Assembly: GCA_048213135.1 (NCBI GenBank)
Contig: PS015099.1
Span: 8,547-57,656 of the forward strand
Origin: Reclinomonas americana ATCC 50394
Lineage: Eukaryota > Jakobida > Jakobea > Jakobida
Reading direction: 5' to 3'
DNA: 49,110 nt
The translations under genes and the position numbers were made by a program. This document shows, in pieces, positions 23,832 to 33,970 of the stretch. The notes under the pieces were generated by a model that was not told where the DNA came from, searched no databases, and saw nothing but the letters and a program-made list of their open reading frames with translations. Position 1 is the first letter of the stretch; the number at the start of each line of letters is the position of its first letter.

Positions 23832-24266
23832 ATGGACGAGTTCCGCGGGGCCATTGGCATCGACTTGGGCACCACACACGCCCGCCTGACAGTGTGGGTG
23901 AGTGTGGCAAAAGAGAGGACTCACTGTCTCTCTCTGTTTGTCTCACTCTTCTCCTCCACAGGATCTCAAGAACCAATCCGCACGTTTTCTTCCCGACGAG
24001 TACGGCAACAACTCCATTCCAATGGTGATTTCCTTCACGGAAGATGGCATTGTTGTCGGTCAAAAGGCATTGGAGGCCGCAGAGGAAAATCCACTAAACA
24101 CAGGTGCGCCTTTTTCTTCTTTTTTGTTCTCTAATGGACGACTTGTGTGCTGATTATAACAATGTGTGTGTTACAGTGCATAGTGTGCTTCGTTTGCTCG
24201 GTCGCTCGTTCTCCGATGTTGCCGTGCAGCAGCTCATGACTGCGTGGCAATTCTCCGTTGTTCCAG
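23832..24266 (+). CDS. Divergent Hsp70-like protein, N-terminal exons
   Basis: Three exons: 23832-23897, 23962-24103 and 24177-24266. They encode the start of an Hsp70 ATPase domain ([17 protein letters not shown], then FLPDEYGNNSIPMVISF, then a stretch ending QFSVVPG). The last exon ends in phase 1 with GTGCGATC as donor, after which the plus strand runs into CT repeats and a gap with no further Hsp70 sequence. The next Hsp70 residues are found in phase 1 on the minus strand at 22101. The first two intron positions equal those of the canonical Hsp70 here. The segment usually reading VFDAKRLIG is VHSVLRLLG, so the catalytic Lys (Lys71 of Hsc70) is Leu. ATP hydrolysis is probably impaired, though the Asp residues of both phosphate loops remain. 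Confidence 0.88.
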
Positions 24267-24336
24267 GTGCGATCTTGTCTGTCTTTTCTCTTCCCTCCTC
24301 CTCCTCCACTCTGCTCTGCTGTGAGTGCTGCTGCTG

Positions 24337-24378
<42 letters not shown>

Positions 24379-24384
24379 CTCTCT

Positions 24385-25105
24385 NNNNNNNNNNNNNNNN
24401 NNNNNNNNNNNNNNNNNNNNNNNNNNNNNNNNNNNNNNNNNNNNNNNNNNNNNNNNNNNNNNNNNNNNNNNNNNNNNNNNNNNNNNNNNNNNNNNNNNNN
24501 NNNNNNNNNNNNNNNNNNNNNNNNNNNNNNNNNNNNNNNNNNNNNNNNNNNNNNNNNNNNNNNNNNNNNNNNNNNNNNNNNNNNNNNNNNNNNNNNNNNN
24601 NNNNNNNNNNNNNNNNNNNNNNNNNNNNNNNNNNNNNNNNNNNNNNNNNNNNNNNNNNNNNNNNNNNNNNNNNNNNNNNNNNNNNNNNNNNNNNNNNNNN
24701 NNNNNNNNNNNNNNNNNNNNNNNNNNNNNNNNNNNNNNNNNNNNNNNNNNNNNNNNNNNNNNNNNNNNNNNNNNNNNNNNNNNNNNNNNNNNNNNNNNNN
24801 NNNNNNNNNNNNNNNNNNNNNNNNNNNNNNNNNNNNNNNNNNNNNNNNNNNNNNNNNNNNNNNNNNNNNNNNNNNNNNNNNNNNNNNNNNNNNNNNNNNN
24901 NNNNNNNNNNNNNNNNNNNNNNNNNNNNNNNNNNNNNNNNNNNNNNNNNNNNNNNNNNNNNNNNNNNNNNNNNNNNNNNNNNNNNNNNNNNNNNNNNNNN
25001 NNNNNNNNNNNNNNNNNNNNNNNNNNNNNNNNNNNNNNNNNNNNNNNNNNNNNNNNNNNNNNNNNNNNNNNNNNNNNNNNNNNNNNNNNNNNNNNNNNNN
25101 NNNNN
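24385..25105. other. Assembly gap, 721 N
   Basis: The left edge is a (CT)n run; the right edge cuts into the canonical Hsp70 after DATKG. A full-length Hsp70 would need roughly 690-720 more coding bases between here and the PAGGARAGG tail, close to the stated gap size. Confidence 0.95.
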
Positions 25106-26429
25106 GGAGGCCCTTGGTGGCGTCCGAGCCCGTGCCGGTCAGAATGGCGGCCTGCACGGCCGCACCGTACGCCACAGCCTCGTCGGGGTTGATGCTCTTG
25201 CACAACTCCTTGCCGTTGAAGAAGTTGCGCAGGAGCTCCTGCACCTTGGGGATGCGGGTCGAGCCGCCGACCAGCACCACCTCGTGCACCTCGCCCTTGC
25301 TCAGCTTCGAGTCGCGCAGCACCTTCTCCACCGGCTCGATGCACTTGCGGAAGAGGTCGGCGTTGAGCTCCTCGAAGCGGGCGCGGGTGATGGACGAGTT
25401 GAGGTCGACGCCTTCGTACAGCGCCTCGACGTGCACCGGCGTCTGGTGCTGGGCCGACAGGGCGCGCTTGGCGCGCTCGCAGGCCGTGCGCAGACGGCGA
25501 ATGGCACGCGGGTTGTTGGTGATGTCGAGCTTGTGCTTGCGCTTGAACTCCTCCACAAAGTGATTCACCATGCGGTTGTCGAAGTCCTCGCCACCCAAGT
25601 GAGTGTCGCCGGCCGTGGCCTTGACCTCGAACACGCCCTCGTCCAGCGTCAGCAGCGACACATCGAAAGTGCCGCCGCCCAAATCGAAAATGAGCACATT
25701 GTGCTCGCCCTGCATCGACGCCTGCTTGTCGAGGCCGTACGCAATGGCGGCGGCCGTCGGCTCGTTAATGATACGCAGCACCTCCAGTCCAGCAATCTGC
25801 CCGGCATCCTTGGTGGCCGTGCGTTGTGAGTCGTTGAAGTAGGCCGGCACCGTGACCACGGCCTTGGTGACCTTCTTGCCGAGGTACGACTCAGCCGTCT
25901 CCTTCATCTTGGTCAGCACCATGGCCGAGATCTCCTCGGCCGCGAATTGCTTCTCCTCGCCCTTGTAAATCACTTGAATCATGGGCTTGTCGTTCGGGCC
26001 CTGCACGACGCTGAACGGCCACAGCGCCTTGTCGGCCTGCACCGTCGGGTCGCTGAACTTGCGGCCAATCAGGCGCTTGGCGTCGAAAACTGCACGGGCA
26101 AAGAGGGAGGGTCAGTATTCAAATGGGCTCGAGAAAGAGATAATGAGGACGCAACTTGTGTTGAGCGGGTTCATTGCCGCGTGGTTCTTGGCGGCATCGC
26201 CAATCAGGCGCTCCGTGTCAGTGAAGCTGACGTATGAGGGTGTGGTGCGGTTGCCTTGGTCATTGGCAATAATGCTGACTTGGTTGTTCTCCTGCGCATG
26301 GAAGTGGTGGTGATGAGGAGGAGGAGGAAGAGGAGAGAGGAGAGATCAATGATGTGAACTTACCCACACGCCCACGCATGAGTACGTCGTACCCAGATCG
26401 ATGCCGATTGCTCCGTTGTAGGTGGCCAT
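25106..26429 (-). CDS. HSP70: Canonical cytosolic Hsp70 (3' part in gap)
   Basis: Molecular chaperone of the cytosol/nucleus. Exons (minus): 26364-26429, 26156-26291 and 26089 down to the gap at 25106, giving 395 residues. All ATPase signatures are intact: [51 protein letters not shown] and [17 protein letters not shown]. The substrate-binding domain is lost in the gap; a tail ending EEVD lies at 23489-23557 on the opposite strand and fits this gene. A spliced leader exon upstream is likely (5'-UTR intron 26456-26518). The second intron's donor is GTTGCGTCC at 26155, and cleavage before the GTT gives exactly the universal NT(V/I)FDAKRLIG, with no extra residue. This gene and the divergent Hsp70 share their first two intron positions and phases, so one arose from the other by duplication. 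Confidence 0.95.
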
Positions 26430-26455
26430 TTGTTGTTGTTGATGCGATGTTGTCT

Positions 26456-26518
26456 CTGGATCGGAGGGAAAGTGAGCGATGAGGGATAGAGGGAGGGGCA
26501 AGAGTGATGAAGACTCAC
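26456..26518 (-). other. Predicted 5'-UTR intron of the Hsp70 gene
   Basis: On the minus strand AACAACT is followed by GTGAGTCTTC at 26518 and, after a CT-rich 63-base stretch, by CCGATCCAG at 26456. The remaining leader (AGACAACATCGCATCAAC...) runs 26 bases to the ATG. Donor and acceptor match the strongest sites in this window. Confidence 0.6.
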
Positions 26519-27022
26519 AGTTGTTAGAAGAAAGTTGAGGCGATCTGCGCTCGCGGAAAGAGAAGAAAAAGTACGATGACGAAAGCACCAGATCGACCAG
26601 ACTTTTTGTCGGAACCCGGCAAGCTTTTTCGCTGCAATCGGACGGGGGTCGGCAGCACCAGCCGACCGACCCCCGCCCGCAAGTGGACCCTGTCGGATCC
26701 AGGCAGGGTCGATGGCGCCTCCCTCCCTCCCTTCCATGATCACGGAGGAGGAGAAAGACTGTAATGACGTCAGCGCACCAAAGATGCGCGACATCGTCCA
26801 AAAAAAGCGCACTCGCTGACGCAAGCAACTTGTGACGCAATCACCAAATCGTCGTGTCGAAAAGTCATCGGAGGTTCGGGCCAACACACCACACCAACGG
26901 CACCCCAACTGCCGCGGTGGGTCGTGGGGGGGTCGTCCAGGGGGAGCTACAATGCAGTCACAATTTTTAGATACAGGAAAACTGTCGAAACTGCCAGAAA
27001 CGGACACACCTCTCCCCCGCGA
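26519..27022 (-). promoter_or_regulatory. HSP70: Upstream region of canonical Hsp70 with two hairpins
   Basis: About 500 bases separate the leader exon from the 3' end of the next gene on the same strand. No gene is seen. Two perfect 7-bp inverted repeats stand out: GGTCGGC (26647-26653) with GCCGACC (26661-26667), loop 7, and GACCCTG (26686-26692) with CAGGGTC (26704-26710), loop 11. I found no convincing run of alternating GAA/TTC heat-shock elements and no clear TATA box. The hairpins could be regulatory or chance GC structure. Confidence 0.4.
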
Positions 27023-30019
27023 TCAACCCCTGCCGCCCGTGTCCAGCGATCGCAACGCCGTGATGCGGAGCGAGTGCTGTGCACGTGGAGGCATGCGCGC
27101 CACACGATACTTGGGTCGGGCTGCTCCTCCGCCACCCGCCGACGACTCCGAACCCGCTGGCAACGGCGGCGGCGGTGCCGGCACCATGTTACGCACGGCG
27201 GCCGCTGCCTTGCTCTGGTAGTACTCGCCCGTCATGTCGAGAGATTGCAAATGGCCACCGCCACGCACACCCGACGTGCCCAGCGACGGTCGCATGGCCG
27301 CGAGGTACGCCTGCCGTTCAAAGTCGCCGGGACTCGGTGGCCGCGGCGACATGGATGGCGGCGGCGGCGGAAGCGGATCGACGCGCGGCAATGCGTGTCG
27401 CGGCGTGCCACTTGTGGCGTACTGTGGCAGCGTCGGCGATGGGGCACTGAACGCCACACTGACCTCGTTGACGGCACACGCCAGCGATCCGCGCGGCGTC
27501 TTGAGTTGCGGCAACGTCAACGGCGGCACGGTGGCGGTGGCCGCGGCGGTGGCGGTAAAAGCAGAAGCCTTGGCGGCTCGTGTGGGCGTCATGAGCAAGG
27601 ACGGCGGCGCGGTGGGCGGGTGAGGGGCGGCGGAGGCATACGGAGGTGACGAAATGTCGGTGACCGCCAGTACCGGCGACAGGCGCTGGCCGGCGGTCGA
27701 CGACGAACCACTGGTGACCATGGGGCAGAAGAACGGGAAGCGGTCGACGTCGTGAATGTTGGTGTTGTCCACCTCGTCGGGAATGCCCTGGTGCGCGGAG
27801 AGAGAGACTTTAGTGACAGGAGAAGACTGTCGCGAAGATGTGATGGAAGCGCACCTCCATGAGGTCGCGGTGCAGCCGGGCCGACAGCACGGCAATGTAG
27901 CGCAGCCAGTCTTGTGATGATTCGCCTGCGCGACGTGTCAGGAGAGGGAGAAGGGGAAGGGGAGAGAGGGGGGAGAGAGAGGGGGAAGGAGAAGGAGANN
28001 NNNNNNNNNNNNNNNNNNGAGAAGGGGAAAGGAGAAGAGGAAGGCGGAGGAGAAGGGGAAAGGAGAAGGGGAAGGGGAAGGGGAAGGGGGAAGGTGAAGC
28101 GGGAAGGAGAACGGAAGGAAACACGGATGAACAAGTAAACAGCCACAGTTGACGCACAGAGAGAGAGAAGAGCGAAAAGAGGAAAGTGGGATGAGAAAGA
28201 GAGAAAAAAGATGGGCGATAGTGAGAGAGAAATGAGATGAGAAAGCCAATTTCGGAACACACCTTGCGTGGCGGCCAGCTTGGCGGCACGATCCAGGAAG
28301 AGCGCATGCATCTTTTGCGTAACCTTTTCGACAAGCTGCTGTGCGCGCTCCTGAATGCGTCGAAACACGTCCGGATCGCTGCTTCTGTGCGTCAAGTTAG
28401 ACAAGGAAAAAAACAACTGTAGCAAACAAAGGCATCGCGCGCAACTCCCACGACCGCAGCCGATCTGTCGGTGCGCTATCGGCAAACGTGACAGCGGCTG
28501 ATCGTCGCCGCGTGCCCGTGGCGCGTGTGCTGCTGGGCGACTCGACCGCAGCCGGCAGTGGCGCCGGCTTCTCACTGCCGAGCCACCGATTGAACTCGTC
28601 CTCGATATTGCGCTCCATCTGCTTCATCGCCGTCTCGTGCAGCAGCTGCTGTTGTGCGAGCTGTGCTTGCGCTGCCACAGGTGGGGCGACGAGGCCCGAG
28701 GCCCGGGACTCAGCGGCGGCGGCGGCGGCGGCTGCTGCAGCAGCAGCGGCCTTGGCTTCCGAGGCAGCTGCCGTGGCCGAGGCGGCCTTGGCTTCGGCGG
28801 TACGGTAGCGGTTCTGCACCTCGATCAACTGCGCCTTGAGTAGCACGGTCTCAGCCAGCTCGGCGGTCTTGTCGCGCAGTCGGTTCTTTGCAGGTCACGC
28901 ACACAGCAAGTCGGTCAAACAGTCAACAAGGAGAAGTGAGCTAAACAAAGAGAGTCGCACCTGCAGATCCACCATGTCGTCGGTCTGCTTGCGGAACCGT
29001 GCCTCGGCGTCGGCCAGCAACTGCACCAGCTTGCGATGCTCGTCGTGTTCGGCGTCGACGGCGTGCTCGAGTTGCTCGTTGCGCGCCTTCAACTTTTCCA
29101 TTTCGGCCAGCATCGCAGCCGCTCCACTGTCGACAAAGCTCTCCAATTCGGTATTGCGCTTCGTCAGCTGCTGCATGCGTGCCTCCTGTGTGGCCAGCTG
29201 CTTCTCGTAGGTGGCACGCACCACACGCTTCGCCTCGCGCACCTCGTCCTGCGTGTACAGACGCCTCTTGGCCGTGTCGGCCGGACCATCCTGCAGCAGC
29301 GACTCGGGCACCAACTGTCGCAGACGAATTGTCTCCTTCAACAGTTCCTCTCGCGAGGAGTTGTAAAAGGAGGTGCGGTGCTCCATCTGTCGAGAGAGGT
29401 CCGCCAATTGCGTCGCCATCTCCTGATTCTCCAGCCGCAATCGTCGCACCTCAACGTCCAGACACTGCTCGCGCCACAACCACGGTCGAGAGGTCTGCAC
29501 CGACGGCTGCGGTACAGCAGCAGCAGCAGCAGCAGGAGCAGAGGCAGCGGAGGGCGATAGTAGCTGGGGAGGCGGAGGAGGAGCAGCAGCTGTGGGTGTC
29601 CTGGGTGACAGCATGTCCCCTGCAGCAGCAACGTCCTCCACCGCTTCGTCCACGACGGGAACCGGCTGCACAATCATGTCCACCACCGTGTCGCGATGAT
29701 GCACCACGAGCTGCGACGCTCGCTGCAACACCGTCTCCAACTCCTCAAACAGCGACAACACCGTCTCCGACACACTCTCGTCGCCAAACACCGGCCCCGT
29801 CACCTGCTGCCACTGCGACGACGGCAAATCGCTGCCCAGAGCCTCCCACAACTGCTGCTCCACAGTGCGATCGACAGGCGGCGGCACAGGCGTCTCCACC
29901 TCGTACGCCTGCAACACTCGCAATCGCTCGCACTCCAGCGTGTCCACCGTGCTGCGCAGCTGTGGAACCACATCCTGTGCCAACCACGATCGCACGGCTT
30001 TTACCAGTAGTCGCACCAT
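27023..30019 (-). CDS. Coiled-coil protein with Pro-rich tail, 818 residues
   Basis: Five exons (minus): 28961-30019, 28446-28885, 28263-28384, 27855-27925 and 27023-27787; the phases close and sum to 2457 bases with stop. The ATG at 30019 starts MVRLLVKAVRSWLAQDV. A Pro/Ala/Gln linker is followed by long heptad-like helices (DVEVRRLRLENQEMATQLAD, EMEKLKARNEQLEHAVDAE, DAEARFRKQTDDM). Then come an Ala-rich helix with about 15 Ala in a row, a conserved-looking helix (DPDVFRRIQERAQQLVEKV), and a Pro/Ser/Thr-rich C-terminal 250 residues. No catalytic motif is visible; this looks like a cytoskeletal, centrosomal or scaffolding coiled-coil protein, but I cannot assign a family. Intron 2 has a GTTGCG donor at 28445. 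Intron 3 contains GA-rich DNA and a 20-N gap (27999-28018). Confidence 0.8.
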
Positions 30020-30335
30020 GGAGACTGCGGGGGGTGGTGGTGGTGGGGCGGGGGGTTGTGGAGGGGGAGGTGGTGGTGGATGAGGAGGTTGTGGAAGGTG
30101 AGCAGTGGTGGTTCGTGAGGCGGTTGTCGGGCTGGAGGGAATGGCGATCGGTCGTGGCCTGGAGAGAGGGAGGGAGAGGAGGGAGAGTGAGGGGGAAGGG
30201 AGACGACGGAAAGTGAGTGTGGGGTGAAGGGAAGGAGCGACGGGGAAGGAGAAGGGAGGGAGAAGGGAGGAGGAGGAGGAGGAGGAGGAGCAATGTGCAC
30301 ATGAGAAGGGTCGGGCTCAAGAGATTGGAGTGGGA

Positions 30336-30399
<64 letters not shown>

Positions 30400-30605
30400 A
30401 CGCATGTGAGAGGAGGAAGGACAGGATGATGTAGTTAGAAGTAGAAAACGCAGCTGGTAGAACGAACGTGGAGGTGTCGTGTCGTACGTACCGTACACTC
30501 CNNNNNNNNNNNNNNNNNNNNNNNNNNNNNNNNNNNNNNNNNNNNNNNNNNNNNNNNNNNNNNNCGCCGCGTCGTACGTACGTACGTACGTACGTACGTA
30601 CGTAC

Positions 30606-30663
<58 letters not shown>

Positions 30664-31486
30664 TGAGTGAATGACAGACGAAACGCATCAACGTGGCGTT
30701 GTCTATCATTCACACACACACACTCACTCTCTCACACACACTCTCTCTCTCACTCACCAACTCAGAGGATCCTTTGAGTGCGCAGAGACAGGGCGTGCGC
30801 GATTCGCCGACGACGAAGGCGTCTTTTCACTTTCATCATTGTCGACACTCCCCGACGTGTCAATCACAAAGTCGACCACGGCCACTGTCGCGCGTCGATG
30901 TCGATGTCGACGGTGCTCCAGAGCACGTGACATGAGAGCACAGACGACACGCACTCTGCTCCGAAGTGCACAACGCGTGTGATCACTGTATACACAGTGT
31001 GTTCTACAGAAACCGCAACAAGACCAATTCATTCACCAACAAACTTCTTGATGACCAAGTTCAACCGTATCCAAAACATCAACACAGACACCAATCTTGA
31101 GGCAGCAGCAGGTTCCTTTTGTGTGTGTGTTCGCTCTCGGAGCTCCGAACAAGTCGAGAACTGCGTTTGACCAGTGGATTTGACGCACTTGCATAGACGC
31201 ATAGCGTTTTCTGCGATCGTACACGGCACATCGAATTCGGGAAAAGGCCATAAGCCAGGCAAACAAAGCAAAGCCGGGTCCGGATCCGTGAAGCAAGCAA
31301 AGCAAAAACAGTGGAGGTGGCTGGTTGCGTGAAAGCAGAGCCAGTGTCAGCAGTTACTGCCGTGCAGAGATGACGCGAACACAGGCACCCACGTGTGCCG
31401 CCCAAATGACAAGATCATGCCGCCTATATGTCTTTCCTCACTCTTTATTCACTTTCTCCCACCCCACCCACCCCTTTAGTGCCACT
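30020..31486. other. 1.5-kb intergenic region, repeat-rich with a gap
   Basis: No supported gene. It holds G-rich (GGT/GGA)n at about 30030-30080, (GAG)n near 30270-30290, (GA)n at about 30337-30397, a 63-N gap (30502-30564), a TACG array, more (GA)n, then CACA/CTCT tracts to 30760. From about 30770 to 31430 the sequence is of normal complexity but I recognise no protein, tRNA or snRNA in it. It contains the 5' flank of the coiled-coil gene and the 3' flank of the next. Confidence 0.7.
30570..30659. repeat. (TACG)n tetranucleotide array followed by (GA)n
   Basis: GTCGTACGTACG... continues as about nine TACG units to 30607, then about 26 GA units to 30659. A shorter GTCGTACGTACCGTAC lies just left of the gap at 30478-30495, so the gap probably contains more of this array. 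TACG repeats are self-complementary and can extrude as cruciforms. Confidence 0.85.
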
Positions 31487-32677
31487 CTACACCGCCTCAT
31501 TCCCCGGCCCCTCCACTTCGGTGGCATCAAACGACGACGACGAGCGGCGACGAGTACGCTCGCGTGAGGTGTCGCGCAACTTGCGCAGGCGATCGCGCAT
31601 CGAGTCGAGCGTGGCCGTGGCCTCGGCCGTGTTGTCCGCCAGCTTGGTCGAGCTCTGGCTAATGGCGCCACGTACGCTATCCTCCAGAGCATCCCACTTC
31701 TTGCTGCGCGCGGCGTCATCATCGCCGTCGGTGCCATTGGTGCCAGTGGTGGCGGCAGCAGCGGGTGGCGGCGCATCGGCAGTCAGATCGGTGGCATTGG
31801 CGGTCTTGATCTGCTGCTGCTTGCCGCTGCGCAGGCGTGCGGCCAGGCGCTTGGCCTCGGCCAGTGCTTCCTCGCGCTTGCCCGTCGCCGGTCCCTTCGG
31901 TGACTTCGGGGCCGCGGCTGCGGCGGCAGCAACAGGTGCAGGCGACGACGATGCGGCGGCGACCGGCGAAGACAGTGTCGCCGCAGTCGCCGGCTTGGTA
32001 GGTACGGGGAGACGCGACTGTCGCGAAGCCGATCGTGGTGTGCCACTGTTCGCCGAGGGGGAGGCGCCCGTTGGCGACGGCGGCACCGCATCCAAACACG
32101 TCGACACCACCGTCGACAGTCGCTTCAGCGCCTGCTCAAATCGCTGCGCAGGCGATGGTGCAGCAGCCTGCGGAGAGGTGAGGTCCACTGCCGCTGCTGT
32201 CGGCTCCTCCAACTCCAGCTGCAGCTTGCTCACATCGACGCCCTTGCGCGTCAACTCGCTCGTCACACGCGACTCGAGCGACGCCGCCACTTGCTCCAAC
32301 GCACACACAGCACTCGAGTACTCGTCTCCGCCACTACCCGCGGCACCAGTCGTGCTCTGAGCGCTCTCTTTGTGAGCAACAATGTGATACGAGGGAAGAG
32401 GAGAGTCAGATCGATCTCACCTCATCGGCTTCCGCGAGCCTCGCCGCCCACCGCTGCTTGGTGTTTGCGTGCCGCTCTGCGTGTGACGTCAGCGTGCACC
32501 TCAGCTTGCCCATCTCCTGTGACCACAGAAGAGTGCGTGAGCAAAAAACAAACAAACAACAAAGATCCAAATATCGCGAGCATGACACACCTCACTCAAG
32601 AACGACACACGACTCTGCAGCGACTGCAACAGCGTCGTCGACGACAACGGACTACTCACAGCTTCCTCCTCACTCAT
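31487..32677 (-). CDS. Ala/Ser/Pro/Lys-rich protein, 350 residues (paralogue 1)
   Basis: Three exons (minus): 32591-32677, 32421-32516 and 31487-32356, sum 1053 bases with stop. The N terminus is a short helix (LLQSLQSRVSFLSE, then CTLTSHAERHANTKQRWAARL). A long low-complexity middle full of Ala, Pro, Ser and Thr follows, then KREEALAEAKRLAARLRSG and an Arg/Ser-rich tail. No known domain. The gene starting 124 bases away on the plus strand encodes a clear relative: the N-terminal helix, the first intron position (after LSE / LGE) and the motif K(R)xEAxAEAxxLAxRLR are shared. Function unknown; the low-complexity Lys/Ala/Pro middle resembles microtubule- or nucleic-acid-binding linkers only in composition. 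Confidence 0.75.
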
Positions 32678-32801
32678 CGCACACACAACAAAACAACACA
32701 AGCAAGTGCGAAACTGAGCTCCACCCAAAAAATCGGTTTCTCCGGGCGGTTTTTTTCCACAAGACTAATAATTGATAGACACACACACACACGCGTAAGC
32801 C
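32678..32801. promoter_or_regulatory. 124-bp bidirectional promoter between divergent paralogues
   Basis: The ATGs of two related genes point away from each other across only 124 bases. The interval includes an A-rich part, GCGGTTTTTTTCC near 32745, TAATAATTGATAG near 32765 and a CACACA tract before the plus-strand ATG. Both promoters must overlap. Confidence 0.6.
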
Positions 32802-33853
32802 ATGAGCAACACTTGTGACGATGGCACTCTGTTGGGCTCACTGCAGGAGCGAGTGGGCACGCTGGGCGAGGTCAGTGAATCCTCACACACACACACACAC
32901 ACACACACTTGCGCTCACACACTCACACACAGTCAATGGATCGCCTTCGCGCCACTCTGTCAACACACGCGGCCTCACACGCGGCCTCACGCGAGAGATG
33001 GGCGCATCGACTGGAGGCACTGGGATCGCCCATGTCATCGCCCTCGCCCTCCGTGACCGCGATCGCGCCCAGCATCGCGCTCGGATGGGAGTCTCAGATG
33101 CGACAGGCGCTGGAGAGCAAGGGCTACGGCGCCGAGTTGCCACCTCCACTGGAGGAGGACGATGACAATGAGGAGGTCGTCGCGCGCGTCGATGCCCTGC
33201 TCAGCATGTGTGTGCAGCTGTTGCCTGCTCAGTCGCAGTCATCGCCACCGCAGCCGGCGCCGGTCGCCGCGCGTCGCATCGCACCGGCTGCTAGTGCGAC
33301 TACGCCGGCAGTGGCGCCACCTCCGGCAGCAAAGACGGCGCGACCGGCATCTGCAAAGACGACGACGTCGACGACAGCGCCCAAGCCGTCATCGCTGAAG
33401 CCGACGCTCAAGTCGCCGCCGGCCAGCAAGCTGCCATCGGCTCCGGCGGCCAAGTCGCCCACAACAACGACGACAACGACGACGACTCCAAAGGCAGCGG
33501 CAGCACCCAAGTCGCCGAGCTCGACTGCCAAGCCGGCGGTGCCCAAGTCGCCGTCGTCGTCGTCCACTGCGACACCAGCGCCGGCCAAGACGCTGGCTGG
33601 TGGCGCGCGCAACAAGAGCGCTGCGGGCAGCAGCAAGCTGGCGGCACCCTCGGCGGTGACGACGGTGGTGACGGAGCCGCAGTCGCCGGCGGAGAGCGAG
33701 CAGTTGCCGACGACGCCGAAGAATCCGGCCACGCCCAACGGGAAGCGGCAGGAGGCCATTGCTGAGGCGCGCAAGCTGGCGGAGCGGTTGCGCAGGGCGT
33801 CGGTCGATGCTACGTCGGCCGGCAGTGGCGAGCAGGCGTCGGAGGCGGTGTGA
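32802..33853 (+). CDS. Ala/Ser/Pro/Lys-rich protein, 329 residues (paralogue 2)
   Basis: Two exons: 32802-32870 and 32933-33853, 330 codons with stop. It starts MSNTCDDGTLLGSLQERVG; exon 2 opens MDRLRATLSTHAASHAASRE and RWAHRLEALG, aligning with the minus-strand neighbour. The middle is low complexity: Pro/Ala/Thr with many KSP and KSPP units and a run of Thr. The C-terminal helix GKRQEAIAEARKLAERLRRAS matches the neighbour's. KSP units are typical phosphorylation sites in disordered cytoskeletal tails; that role is inference. Compared with paralogue 1 it has lost the second intron. The intron holds a (CA)n run. Confidence 0.75.
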
Positions 33854-33970
33854 ATCGGAATGAGTGCCGACTGAAAAATGCCTATCCCCCCCACACGCAC
33901 TAATCTCTTTTTCTCTGTGTTGATTTTGATGATGTTATTTTGTTGCTGTTGTTATTATACTGAGCGAGTA

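Noticed and set aside
23489-24384. A genuine micro-inversion of Hsp70 exons
   Set aside because: The inverted block coincides exactly with a contig flanked by two N gaps, and all missing parts match on reversal; a scaffold error is simpler.
26519-27022. Heat-shock elements upstream of Hsp70
   Set aside because: Scattered GAA and TTC triplets occur but not in alternating 5-bp register.
31029-31305. Small minus-strand ORFs in the 31-kb intergenic region
   Set aside because: Codon use and composition look random, with no motif and no splice logic.
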